From Amycolatopsis decaplanina DSM 44594 (lineage in GTDB: Bacteria; Actinomycetota; Actinomycetes; Mycobacteriales; Pseudonocardiaceae), in assembly GCF_000342005.1 (NCBI RefSeq), contig NZ_AOHO01000077.1, positions 220,508 through 284,507 of the forward strand: DNA of 64,000 bases, given 5' to 3'. Every line of letters begins with the position of its first letter. Position 1 is the stretch's first letter. A program made the translations under genes and the position numbers. This document shows, piece by piece, positions 15,605 through 24,456 of the stretch. The notes under the pieces are model-generated. The model was not told the origin of the DNA. It was given only the letters and a program-made list of their open reading frames with translations, and did no database searches.

Positions 15605-16405
15605 ATGGCCGAGGCGCGGAGAGCGGTGTCGGCGACCCGGTTACGGGTGCTGCGCACCGAGCGGATCACCCCGCACATGGTCCGGATCGTCGCTGGGGGC
15701 GAAGAGATCGCCTCGTTCCAGCCCAACGACTTCACCGACGCTTACGTCAAGGTGCACTTCCGGGTGCCCGGCGTCACCTATCCCGAACCGTTCGATCTGG
15801 CGCGTGTCCGCGAAGAACTGCCGCGCGAGCAGTGGCCGCGGATGCGCTCCTACACCGTCCGTGCCTTCGACCCGAATCTCGGCGAACTGGTGCTCGACTT
15901 CGTCCACCACGGTGACGAGGGTGTCGCCGGGCCGTGGGCAGCCGCCGCGAAACCCGGCGACGAACTGCTCATCTCCGGACCCGGCGGGGCGTACGCGCCG
16001 GGCGAGGAGGCCGACTGGCATCTGCTCGCCGGTGACGAGAGCGCCTTGCCGGCGATCGCCGCTTCACTCGAGGCGATGCCGGCGGGCGTTCCCGTGCACG
16101 CGTTCATCCTCGTGGAGGACGCCGCCGAAGAGCAGCCGCTGACCACCAAGGGCGACGCGCGGATCACCTGGCTGCACCGGAGCCGGGGCGACGATCTCGC
16201 GGCCGCCGTCCGCGCGCTCGAGTGGCGCGAAGGTGTCGTCCAGGCGTTCGTCCACGGCGAGGCCGGGTTCGTCCGGGACCTGCGTCGCCATCTGCTGGAC
16301 GACCGGGGGATGCGGCGCGACCTGCTGTCGATCTCCGGGTACTGGCGGATCGGGAAGACCGATGAGGCGTGGCGACTGGAGAAACAGGCCGAGCGGAACG
16401 CGTAG
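15605..16405 (+). CDS. Siderophore-interacting protein (ferric-siderophore reductase)
   Basis: A 266-residue flavin reductase of the ViuB/SIP group that releases iron from imported ferric siderophores in the cytoplasm. It has the FAD-binding RSYTVRAFD motif (near residue 82), GPGGAYAPGEEADWHLLAGDESALPAI, and the terminal GYWRIGKTDE signature. The iron box immediately upstream supports the role. It may be followed in the same transcript by the serine hydrolase and flavin monooxygenase genes (10-nt gaps), whose products have no obvious iron role. Confidence 0.9.
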   Translation: MAEARRAVSATRLRVLRTERITPHMVRIVAGGEEIASFQPNDFTDAYVKVHFRVPGVTYPEPFDLARVREELPREQWPRMRSYTVRAFDPNLGELVLDFVHHGDEGVAGPWAAAAKPGDELLISGPGGAYAPGEEADWHLLAGDESALPAIAASLEAMPAGVPVHAFILVEDAAEEQPLTTKGDARITWLHRSRGDDLAAAVRALEWREGVVQAFVHGEAGFVRDLRRHLLDDRGMRRDLLSISGYWRIGKTDEAWRLEKQAERNA

Positions 16406-16415
16406 CCTCGGTCGC

Positions 16416-17651
16416 ATGATCGAGCTGAAGGTGGACGTCGACCCGGCCGAGGTGGGTTTCGACGCGGAGCGGCTGCGCCGGATCGACAAGCACTTCGACG
16501 GATACCTGGAGCGGAACCTGCTCCCCGGGTATCTGGCCGTGGTGACCAGGAACGGGAAGGTCGCGCATCTCGCGGCGAACGGGCAGCGCGACATCGAGGC
16601 CGGGCTGCCGGTCGAGACCGACACGATCTGGCGCGTCTATTCGATGACCAAACCGGTCACGTCGGTCGCCGCGATGATGCTCGTCGAAGAGGGGCTCATC
16701 GACCTCAAGGATCCGATCTCCCGCTGGCTCCCGGAGTTCTCGGAACCGCGGGTCTTCGCCGGGGGTTCGCCGGTGAAGATGGCGACCGTGCCCGCGACCG
16801 AACCGATCCGGCTCTGGCATCTGCTCACCCACACCTCGGGGCTCACCTACGGGTTCCATCGCACGCATCCGGTCGACGCGGTCTACCGGGGGGCAGGATT
16901 CGACTGGGGCACCGCGCCGGGGCTCGATCTGGCCGGTGTCTCCGAGGCGATCGCGCGACTGCCGTTGCTGTTCCAGCCGGGGTCGGAATGGAACTATTCG
17001 GTCGCGACGGACATCCTCGGCAGACTCGTCGAGGTCGTCTCCGGGCAATCCCTCGACACCTTCTTCGCCGAGCGGATCTTCGCCCCACTCGGTATGCACG
17101 AGACGGGTTTCCAGGCCGACCCCGGTGCCCTCGACCGGCTGGCCGCGCTCTACGTGCCGCATCCGGGCACCAAGGCGCCGTTGCGTCACGACGAGATGGG
17201 CGCCGTCGGCCGCGTCACGCCCTCGTGCTTCTCGGGCGGCGGCGGGCTGGTCTCCACCGCCGGTGACTATCACCGCTTCACGCAGATGCTGGTGCGCGGC
17301 GGCGAACTCGACGGCGTCCGGCTGCTCGGCCCGCGCACGATGCGGCTCATGGCGACCAACCACCTGCCCGGCGGCGTGGATCTGGAGACCTACGGACGGA
17401 CCGGGTTCTCCGAGGCGCCGTACCACGGTTTCGGCTTCGGGCTGGGCTTCTCCGTACTCGACGATCCGGTGAAGGCGAAGACCCTCGCCAGCGCCGGGGA
17501 ATTCGCCTGGGGCGGTGCGGCGAGCACCGCGTTCTGGGTCGATCCGGACGAGGACGTCACGGTGCTGTTCTTCACCCAGTTGCTGCCGTCGTCCTCCTAT
17601 CCGATCCGCGTCGAACTGCGCAACCTGGTGTATCAAGCCTTGGTCGACTGA
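16416..17651 (+). CDS. Serine hydrolase of the class C beta-lactamase/esterase family
   Basis: A 411-residue protein with the SxxK nucleophile motif SMTK at 76-79 and a WNYSVATD segment in the place of the YxN motif. It also has the GGAGGL-like stretch CFSGGGGLVSTAGDYHRF. There is no signal peptide, which fits the cytoplasmic esterase (EstB-like) branch rather than a periplasmic beta-lactamase. It lies 10 nt after the siderophore-interacting protein gene and 10 nt before the monooxygenase gene. Confidence 0.85.
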   Translation: MIELKVDVDPAEVGFDAERLRRIDKHFDGYLERNLLPGYLAVVTRNGKVAHLAANGQRDIEAGLPVETDTIWRVYSMTKPVTSVAAMMLVEEGLIDLKDPISRWLPEFSEPRVFAGGSPVKMATVPATEPIRLWHLLTHTSGLTYGFHRTHPVDAVYRGAGFDWGTAPGLDLAGVSEAIARLPLLFQPGSEWNYSVATDILGRLVEVVSGQSLDTFFAERIFAPLGMHETGFQADPGALDRLAALYVPHPGTKAPLRHDEMGAVGRVTPSCFSGGGGLVSTAGDYHRFTQMLVRGGELDGVRLLGPRTMRLMATNHLPGGVDLETYGRTGFSEAPYHGFGFGLGFSVLDDPVKAKTLASAGEFAWGGAASTAFWVDPDEDVTVLFFTQLLPSSSYPIRVELRNLVYQALVD

Positions 17652-17661
17652 GGGGGGAGCC

Positions 17662-18891
17662 ATGCGCCGGATCGTGGTGGCCGGGGCCGGTCAAGCCGGA
17701 CTGGTCCTGGCCTTGGGCCTGCAGCGGCACGGATACGCCGTCACCGTGGTCACCGACCGCGACGCGGAAACGATCCGTGACGGCAGGCTCATCTCGAACC
17801 AGTGCGTGTTCCACCCCGCGCTGACCCGGGAACGCGCGCTGGGCATCAACTTCTGGGACGGGGAGGCCCCGGAGATCCTCGGCGCGTCGTTCGGGCTCGC
17901 CGGGGACTCCCCGGAGCCCGCCGTCTCGTGGCAGGCCCGGTTCGACCATCCCGCGCAGTCGGTCGATCAGCGGGTCAAGGTGTCCGCCTGGCTGACCGCC
18001 TTCGCCGAACGCGGCGGCGAAGTGCGGATCGGCAAGGTGACTCCCGACGGGCTGGAGGAGTACGCCCGCGAGTTCGACCTCGTGCTGGTCGCGGCCGGAC
18101 GGGGTCCGCAGTTCGACGCCCTCTTCTCGCGTGATGACGCGCGTTCCCCGCACCGCGAGCCGCAGCGGACCATCGGGATCATGTACCTCGTCTCCGGCCG
18201 GGACGAGCCGCTTCCGGTATATCCGGGCCTGACGTTCGGGCTCTCCCAGGCCGGTGAACTGTTCGGGCTGCCGATCCAGTCCGTGCGCGGGCCCGTCTTC
18301 GGCCTGGGGTTCTTCGGCGTGCCCGGCGGGCCCATGGACGTCTGGGACGGCGTCACCGGCCTCGACGAGCATTTCGAACTCGCGATGACGCTGCTGCGCG
18401 GGCAGTTCCCGTGGGTCGAGGAGTCGCTTGCCGGCGCTCGCCCCAGCGGGCCACTGGACGTCCTGCGCGGCCGGGTCCTGCCGATCGTGCGCGACCCGGT
18501 CGGGACGCTGCCGTCGGGGGCGAAGGTGCTGGCGATGGGCGACGCCGCGGTGACGAACGACCCGATCGCCGGACAGGGCGCGAACATGGCGGCGCACGCG
18601 GCCGCGGTCTACGAACGGCGCATCCTCGACCACGGTGACCGTCCGTTCGACGAAGCGTTCCTGCGCGGTACTTTCGCCGAATACTGGGAAAAAGCGCGGC
18701 ACGCGACCCGGCTGAGCAACGATCTGCTCGCTCCGCCGCCGGATCACGTGCTGGCCACGCTGGAAGCCGCGCAGACGGCGCCCGAGGTGGCACGCCGGTT
18801 CGCGAACATCTTCTCCGATCCCGTCGACTACGCCCGTTGGCTCACCGACGAGGACACCGCCCTGGCTTACCTGGCGTCGAAAGGCGCGTGA
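17662..18891 (+). CDS. StyA-like FAD-dependent monooxygenase
   Basis: A 409-residue flavoprotein. The N-terminal dinucleotide-binding motif (RRIVVAGAGQAGLVLALGLQRHGY) and the later MGDAAVTNDPIAGQGANMAAHAA match group E styrene monooxygenase-like enzymes, which need a separate flavin reductase. None is adjacent. The start has a GGGGGGA ribosome site. The 3' end overlaps that of the convergent peptidase gene by 25 nt, leaving no room for a terminator between them. Confidence 0.82.
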   Translation: MRRIVVAGAGQAGLVLALGLQRHGYAVTVVTDRDAETIRDGRLISNQCVFHPALTRERALGINFWDGEAPEILGASFGLAGDSPEPAVSWQARFDHPAQSVDQRVKVSAWLTAFAERGGEVRIGKVTPDGLEEYAREFDLVLVAAGRGPQFDALFSRDDARSPHREPQRTIGIMYLVSGRDEPLPVYPGLTFGLSQAGELFGLPIQSVRGPVFGLGFFGVPGGPMDVWDGVTGLDEHFELAMTLLRGQFPWVEESLAGARPSGPLDVLRGRVLPIVRDPVGTLPSGAKVLAMGDAAVTNDPIAGQGANMAAHAAAVYERRILDHGDRPFDEAFLRGTFAEYWEKARHATRLSNDLLAPPPDHVLATLEAAQTAPEVARRFANIFSDPVDYARWLTDEDTALAYLASKGA

Positions 18892-20336
18892 TCCGGGGCG
18901 CAGACGGTGCCGCGCGCCGGAAGACGTCCGTAGGAGAGATAGGCGTCGAGAGCCGCGTCGACACAGGCGCTGCGGTTCGCGGCGCCGTGTCCCCAGGCGT
19001 CCAGCGTCAGGAGCCGGGCGTCGCCGAGGATGCGTTCGGTCCGCTTCGCCCCGGCGTAGGGCGTTTCCGGGTCACCCTTTCCGTTGGCCAGCAACAGGAT
19101 CGGCGCGGTCGGCCGGTTCCACGGTCCCGTGTGGCGTGCCGGGTCGGAGGCGGTCCAGAAGGCACACGGCAGGGACAGATACGCGTCGTAGGAACCGAAA
19201 CCGCGACTCTCCCGATCGGCCGCGCGGGCGGCGCGGGGCCAGGCCGCCGGGTCAGGCGGGTTCGTGGTGTCCGCGCAGATCGTCCCGCCGCCGCCCAGCG
19301 CGGAGTCGAAAGGTGTCGCGATGGCCTTCGCCGTTAAGGGATTCGTCGCGGACTGAAGGAATTCCGCCAGCGCGGGGGAGTTGGCCTCGTCGGTCAGCGC
19401 GTTGTGGGTACGCCGGATGACGTCCTGATAGGTGATCGCTCCCGGCGTGGCTTCGAGCCGGTCCAGCAGAGCGTTGTACTTGGCCCGCAAGTCCGTCCCC
19501 GGCTCGCGGAACGCGCACCGTGTGTCGGCCGCGCACGTGTCGAGAAACGCCTGGAGCGCGCGGTCCGCGTCGCGGAAGCCGCCGAGCCTGGTGCTGAACG
19601 GGATGTTCGCGTCCTCCGGCCGGTGGCCGGTGGACCAGGCGATCGGATCGTCGACGGCGTCCAGTGCCAAGGCGCCGACGCGATGCGGGAACAGGTTGGC
19701 GTACACCTCGCCGAGATACGTGCCGTAGGAAAGCCCGTAGTAACGCAGACGAGGCTCGCCGACGGCTTCGCGCAACCTGTCCAGGTCCCTGGCGACGTTC
19801 GTGGTCGACAGGTGACCCAGCAACGGCCCGGCGTTGCGGCCGCACAAGGCGGCGACCTCACGGACGTCGGCGAAATGCCGGGTCTCCTGTTCGGTGGTGA
19901 TCGGAAAAGTACCCAGAATCCGTTTGAGCGGCTCGGTTTCTGCTTCGGACGTGAAACAGCGAACCGGCGTGCCGGCACCGACACCGCGCGGGTCGAAGCC
20001 GACGATATCGAACTGCCGATGCAGCGACGGGGTCTGGAACTTGCTGAAGCGGCCCGGGTTTCCGGGGCCGCCGGGGTTGGTGAAGAGGGTGCCGCGTTTG
20101 TGCCTCTGGTCCGTCGCCGGGAGACGGCCGAGCGCGATGGTGATCCGAGGGCCGCCCGGGTCCTGGTAGGACAACGGAACCTCGAGTTCGGCGCAGTCGT
20201 GGCCCGGTGGCGATCCGGCCGGACAGGGACCCCAGGCGAGACCCTTCGGGGCAGCCGAGACCGCGGGCGCGATCGTGGCGGCGGCGAGTGCGGTGAGGGT
20301 GAGCAGAGTTGCGGTGCGGACTCCGATGGTGGTCAC
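18867..20336 (-). CDS. Secreted alpha/beta hydrolase (tripeptidyl aminopeptidase-like)
   Basis: A 489-residue S33-type peptidase of the SlpD/SlpE kind known from Streptomyces. A signal peptide covers residues 1-28 (VRTATLLTLTALAAATIAPAVSA). The fold motifs are FTNPGGPGNPG (oxyanion region) and GLSYGTYLG with the nucleophile Ser at 203. The C-terminal TAP-like domain ends in LDAWGHGAANRSACVDAAL, carrying the His. GTG 20336 is the only start that places the signal peptide correctly; the frame stays open far upstream but only antisense to the next gene. Confidence 0.85.
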   Translation of the reverse strand: MTTIGVRTATLLTLTALAAATIAPAVSAAPKGLAWGPCPAGSPPGHDCAELEVPLSYQDPGGPRITIALGRLPATDQRHKRGTLFTNPGGPGNPGRFSKFQTPSLHRQFDIVGFDPRGVGAGTPVRCFTSEAETEPLKRILGTFPITTEQETRHFADVREVAALCGRNAGPLLGHLSTTNVARDLDRLREAVGEPRLRYYGLSYGTYLGEVYANLFPHRVGALALDAVDDPIAWSTGHRPEDANIPFSTRLGGFRDADRALQAFLDTCAADTRCAFREPGTDLRAKYNALLDRLEATPGAITYQDVIRRTHNALTDEANSPALAEFLQSATNPLTAKAIATPFDSALGGGGTICADTTNPPDPAAWPRAARAADRESRGFGSYDAYLSLPCAFWTASDPARHTGPWNRPTAPILLLANGKGDPETPYAGAKRTERILGDARLLTLDAWGHGAANRSACVDAALDAYLSYGRLPARGTVCAPDHAPFDAR

Positions 20337-20411
20337 CGGCCCAGCGTCCCGCCTCGCGGGCGCGCGAACCCTGGTGCGCGTACCCGGAAACGTGGTGGGG
20401 CAAGCCCCTCC

Positions 20412-20422
20412 ATGTTCAACAT
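20412..20422. promoter_or_regulatory. Small palindrome in a divergent promoter
   Basis: ATGTT-C-AACAT sits between the divergent peptidase and monooxygenase genes. It overlaps TATATGTTG, which could be a -10 for the minus-strand gene. It is a plausible operator, with no regulator gene next to it. Confidence 0.25.
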
Positions 20423-20510
20423 ATAGCGCACCGGGGGGCTTGCGGCAAGACCCCCGTGGTGCCGCAGAATCCTCGGCCGTAGCCAGAACAGGCCGAACAG
20501 GAGTGAAGAT

Positions 20511-22004
20511 TTGACGGACGTCGACGTGATCATCGTGGGTGCCGGCCCGACCGGTCTGATGCTGGCCGCCGAACTGCGGCTGGCCGGTGCGCGCCCGCTG
20601 GTCCTGGAACGGCGGCCGGAACAGGGGAAGACTCCGAAGGCCCACGGCCTCAGCGGGCAGATCCTGGACCTGCTGCACTATCGCGGCCTGCTGGACGGGG
20701 TGCGGGGACTTGTCACCGATCCCGTCCCGCCGCACCGTTTCCCCTTCGGTGGGGTGCACGTCGACCTCACCCGCTTCGAGGAGCCCCCGCTGAAGGCGCT
20801 TTCGGTGCGGCAGCAGTCGCTGGAGCGGCTGCTGGAGGAGCACGCCACCGGGCTCGGCACGGAAGTGCGGCGCGGGCACGAGGTCGTCGGGGTGCGCCAA
20901 GACGAGGAGTCGGTGACCGCCGAGGTGCGCGGCCCGGACGGGACGTACGAGGTCACCGCCCCGTACCTGGTGGGCTGCGACGGCGGCCGCAGCCCCGTGC
21001 GTGCGATGGCCGGGATCGGGTTCCCCGGCACCACCTATCCCGAGGTCAACCGGATCGGGCAGGTCAAGATCCCCGAGGGGCTGACCGTGCACGACGACGG
21101 CGACATCGAAACGCCGGAACTGGGCCGGATCAAGGCGGGCTTCACCCGCACCGGCACCGGCGTGTTCGCGCTCGGTTCGCTGACGCCGGGGATCCTGTTC
21201 ATCCAGACCACGGAGGACGATCCCGGCGAGGTCGACGACGACGTGCCGATGACCCTGGCCGAACTCGGGGACAGCATCCGCCGCGTGCTCGGCGGGGACG
21301 TCCCGCTGGGCGAACCGGTCCGGCTTTCGCGCTATCAGTTCTCCGCCCGCCAGGCCGAGCGCTACCGCGAGGGCCGGATCCTGCTGGCCGGGGACGCGGC
21401 CCACCTGCTGCCCTCCACCGGCACGGCGATCAACGTCGGCATGTCCGACTCGGTCAACCTGGCGTGGAAACTGGCAGCCGAGATCCAGGGCCGGGCGCCG
21501 GAAGGACTGCTGGACACCTATCACGCGGAACGGCACGCCGCCGGTGCTCGTGCGCTGCTGCAGTCCCAGGCACAGGTCGCGTTGCGGCGCGGGCACGACG
21601 AAGCGGCCGAAGCGCTCCGCTCGGTGTTCCAGGAACTGCTGGACGACGAGCAGGCCGCGCGACGGCTGTCCGCCCACGTCGCCGGGACCGACCTGCGGTA
21701 CCCGATGCCGGGTTCCGGGCACGCGCTCGCCGGCACGTTCGTCCCGGATCTCGCGCTGGAGACCGATCAGGGCGCGACCAGCGTCGCCGAACTGCTGCGC
21801 CCGGCGCGGCCGGTCCTGCTCGACCTCGCCGGGCGGCCGGAACTGAGCGAACTCGCTGAAGCGGCGGGCGTCGACGTCCACGCCGCGAAGGCGGAGGACC
21901 GGCCTGCCGACGTCCTCCTGATCCGCCCGGACGGCTACGTCGCCTGGGCGGGCGATGCCGATACCGAGGGCCTGCGCGAGGCCCTCGCCGCCTGGTTCAG
22001 CTGA
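20511..22004 (+). CDS. FAD-dependent aromatic hydroxylase (PheA/TfdB type)
   Basis: A 497-residue group A flavoprotein monooxygenase. It has VDVIIVGAGPTGLMLAAELRLAG at the start, the DG motif CDGGRSPVRAMAGI and GRILLAGDAAHLLPSTGTAINVGM for FAD ribityl binding. The C-terminal thioredoxin-like domain (LLRPARPVLLDLAG, DVLLIRPDGYVAWAG) is typical of the phenol and polyketide hydroxylases. TTG 20511 is taken as start because AGGAGTGAAG lies just upstream and the frame is otherwise closed. A strong hairpin follows the stop. Confidence 0.88.
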   Translation: MTDVDVIIVGAGPTGLMLAAELRLAGARPLVLERRPEQGKTPKAHGLSGQILDLLHYRGLLDGVRGLVTDPVPPHRFPFGGVHVDLTRFEEPPLKALSVRQQSLERLLEEHATGLGTEVRRGHEVVGVRQDEESVTAEVRGPDGTYEVTAPYLVGCDGGRSPVRAMAGIGFPGTTYPEVNRIGQVKIPEGLTVHDDGDIETPELGRIKAGFTRTGTGVFALGSLTPGILFIQTTEDDPGEVDDDVPMTLAELGDSIRRVLGGDVPLGEPVRLSRYQFSARQAERYREGRILLAGDAAHLLPSTGTAINVGMSDSVNLAWKLAAEIQGRAPEGLLDTYHAERHAAGARALLQSQAQVALRRGHDEAAEALRSVFQELLDDEQAARRLSAHVAGTDLRYPMPGSGHALAGTFVPDLALETDQGATSVAELLRPARPVLLDLAGRPELSELAEAAGVDVHAAKAEDRPADVLLIRPDGYVAWAGDADTEGLREALAAWFS

Positions 22005-22011
22005 CCCCCCA

Positions 22012-22066
22012 CGCAATTGGTCACCTACTTGCGCGCGAAACTGCCGCAAGTAGGTGACTAATTGCG
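22012..22066. terminator. Bidirectional terminator hairpin
   Basis: Arms CGCAATTGGTCACCTACTTG and its complement, with one mismatch, flank a loop of about 11 nt. The hairpin fills the gap between the convergent hydroxylase gene and the pyrimidine-operon oxidoreductase gene. It has no U-tract. Confidence 0.7.
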
Positions 22067-22070
22067 AGGG

Positions 22071-23066
22071 TCAGCGGCCGATGACTTCGGAGCCGTATCG
22101 CTTGAGGGTTTCCTCCCGCTGATCGTGCATGAGGTACAGCGAGAACTGGTCGACACCGAGCGAAGCCAGTTCCTCCAGTCGCTCCACATGCGCCGACGAT
22201 GGCCCGAGCAGGCAGAACCGGTCCACGATCTCGTCCGGTACGAAGTCGGTCGACGGATTCCCCGCGCGCCCGTGGTGCGAGTAGTCGTAGCCCTCCCGCT
22301 CGCGGATGTAGTCGGTCAGCTCCCGCGGCACCGGCCCGGAATCGCCGTACCGCGCCACGAGATCCGCGACGTGGTTGCCGACCATTCCGCCGAACCAGCG
22401 CAGCTGTTCCCGCTGATGCGCCAGATCGTCGCCGACGTACGCCGGGGCCGCGAGGCAGATCGTGATCCCGCCCGGATCCCGCCCCGCCGCGCGGGCCGCC
22501 TCGCGGACGGAGCCGATGGTCCACCGGGCGATCGCGGGATCGGCACACTGCAGGATGAAGCCGTCGGCGTGTTCGCCGACCGTTTTCAGCGCCTTCGGCC
22601 CGTACCCCGCCATCCACATTTCGAGCCTGCCGTTGCGGATCCAGGGGATCCGGACCGGCTTGTCCCGCAACAGGACTTCGCGTCCTTCGGCCAGTTCCTT
22701 GACCACGTGCATGCAGTCGCGCACGGTGGCCAAAGTGGACGGTGCCATGCCGACCACCCGGTGCGCCGAGTCGCCGCGGCCGATCCCGCACACCGTCCGG
22801 TTGCCGTACATGTCGTTGAGTGTGGCGAAGGTCGACGCCATCACCGACCAGTCCCGGGTGGCCGGGCTGGTCACCATCGGGCCCACGATCATCGACGACG
22901 TCGCCGCGAGGATCTGCGAGTAGACGACGAACGGTTCCTGCCACAACACGCACGAGTCGAACGTCCAGCCGTAGCGGAACCCCTGGCCCTCGGCGGCCTT
23001 CATCAGCCGCACGAGGTCGCGTGCGGGCGGGTCGGTCTGGAGAACTATCCCGAAGTCCACGGCCAC
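22071..23066 (-). CDS. LLM-class F420-dependent oxidoreductase (TIGR03842 type)
   Basis: A 331-residue luciferase-like TIM-barrel oxidoreductase. It shows FGIVLQTDPPARDLVRLMKAAEGQGF, MVTSPATRDWSVMASTFATL, YGNRTVCGIGRGDSAHRVVG and HADGFILQCADP, the pattern of the TIGR03842 family. This family recurs next to dihydropyrimidinase genes, but its reaction is not established. The GTG start lies 4 nt after the dihydropyrimidinase stop, so it is the last gene of the pyrimidine-degradation operon. Confidence 0.85.
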   Translation of the reverse strand: MAVDFGIVLQTDPPARDLVRLMKAAEGQGFRYGWTFDSCVLWQEPFVVYSQILAATSSMIVGPMVTSPATRDWSVMASTFATLNDMYGNRTVCGIGRGDSAHRVVGMAPSTLATVRDCMHVVKELAEGREVLLRDKPVRIPWIRNGRLEMWMAGYGPKALKTVGEHADGFILQCADPAIARWTIGSVREAARAAGRDPGGITICLAAPAYVGDDLAHQREQLRWFGGMVGNHVADLVARYGDSGPVPRELTDYIREREGYDYSHHGRAGNPSTDFVPDEIVDRFCLLGPSSAHVERLEELASLGVDQFSLYLMHDQREETLKRYGSEVIGR

Positions 23067-23070
23067 CGCC

Positions 23071-24456
23071 TCAGTTCAGGTACTGGTTCAGGTCGCGCGA
23101 GAGGAATTTCCCGTGCGTCGTACTGCCCGAGAAGCCGGACGGCGACACCACCACGCGGCCGCGCGAAAGCACCGTCTCGACCTTGCCGGTGATCTCCATT
23201 CCTTCGTAGGCCGAGTAGTCCACGTTCATGTGGTGCGTCTCGACCGACAGGGTCTGCTTCGCGGCCGGGTCGTAGACGACGATGTCCGCGTCCGAACCCG
23301 CCGCGATGACACCCTTGCGCGGGTACAGCCCGAACATCCGCGCCGGGGTGGTCGAGCAGGTCTCGACCCAGCGGCCGAGGGTGAGTTCGCCCGCCACGAC
23401 GCCTTGGTGCAGCAGGTCCATCCGGTGCTCGACGCCGGGGATCCCGTTGGGGATCGCGCGGAAGTCGCCGCGGCCGAGTTCCTTCTGGTCCTTGAAACAG
23501 AAGGGACAGTGATCCGTCGACACCACCGAGAGGTCGTTGGTGCGCAGCCCTCGCCACAGATCCGCCTGATGCGACTTCTCGCGTAGCGGGGGAGAGGCGA
23601 CGTACTTCGAACCCTCGAAATCCGGCTTCGCCAAGTCCTCGATGGACAGATAGAGATATTGCGGACACGTCTCCGCGAAGACGTTCTGCCCGTTGTCGCG
23701 CGCTTCCGCGACAGCGGCCAGCGCCTGCGACGCCGAGAGGTGCACGATGTACAGCGGCGCCCCGGTCACCTTGGCCAGCTGGATCGCGCGCGAGGTCGCC
23801 TCGCCCTCCAGCTCCGGCGGCCGGGTGAGCCCGTGCTGCACCGGGTCGATCTTCCCGGCGGCGAACGCCTGCGCGGCCAGCTGGTCGATCGCGATGCCGT
23901 TCTCCGCGTGCATCATGATCGTCGCGCCGATCTCGCGCGCCTTCTGCATGGCCAGCAGGATCTCGCCGTCCGTGGAGTAGAAGACCCCTGGATACGCCAT
24001 GAACATCTTGAAACTGCCGACCCCGCCGTCGACGCACGCCTGCATCTCCTTCAACGACGAGTCGTTGACGTCGGAGACGATCATGTGGAAGCCGTAGTCG
24101 ATGGCGCAGTTGCCGTCGGCCTTCTCGTGCCACTTGTCCATAGTGGACAGGAGTGAGGTGCCCTTGGCCTGGACGGCGAAGTCGATGATCGTGGTGGTCC
24201 CGCCCCACGCCGCCGCCGTCGTCCCGGTGCCGAAGGTGTCGACCGAATGCGTCCCGCCGAACGGCATCTCCATATGGGTGTGCGCGTCGATCCCACCGGG
24301 CAGCACGTACTTCCCGGTGGCGTCGATGGTCTCGTCGGCCGGTCCCAGCGTGCCGGGCGCGCCGACCGCCGAGATGGTCTCGCCGTCGACGAGGACGTCC
24401 GCCGCTGAAGCGCCCGCCGTGGACAGGACCCGGCCGCCGCTGATGAGGGTGGTCAT
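23071..24456 (-). CDS. hydA: Dihydropyrimidinase (D-hydantoinase)
   Basis: A 461-residue amidohydrolase that opens dihydrouracil or dihydrothymine to the N-carbamoyl beta-amino acid. The di-zinc site is visible: DAHTHMEMPFGG, the carboxylated-lysine region GSFKMFMAYPG, MHAENG, IVHLSASQAL and STDHCPF. Length and order are normal. Its ATG shares one base with the stop of the upstream ureidopropionase gene (TGATG). With its neighbours it completes reductive pyrimidine breakdown except for dihydropyrimidine dehydrogenase, which is not in this window. Confidence 0.93.
   Translation of the reverse strand: MTTLISGGRVLSTAGASAADVLVDGETISAVGAPGTLGPADETIDATGKYVLPGGIDAHTHMEMPFGGTHSVDTFGTGTTAAAWGGTTTIIDFAVQAKGTSLLSTMDKWHEKADGNCAIDYGFHMIVSDVNDSSLKEMQACVDGGVGSFKMFMAYPGVFYSTDGEILLAMQKAREIGATIMMHAENGIAIDQLAAQAFAAGKIDPVQHGLTRPPELEGEATSRAIQLAKVTGAPLYIVHLSASQALAAVAEARDNGQNVFAETCPQYLYLSIEDLAKPDFEGSKYVASPPLREKSHQADLWRGLRTNDLSVVSTDHCPFCFKDQKELGRGDFRAIPNGIPGVEHRMDLLHQGVVAGELTLGRWVETCSTTPARMFGLYPRKGVIAAGSDADIVVYDPAAKQTLSVETHHMNVDYSAYEGMEITGKVETVLSRGRVVVSPSGFSGSTTHGKFLSRDLNQYLN

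Noticed and set aside
18867..22049. A 1060-codon minus-strand frame that would extend the secreted peptidase
   Set aside because: The upstream half is antisense to the FAD hydroxylase gene, and it would bury the clear signal peptide that starts at 20336.
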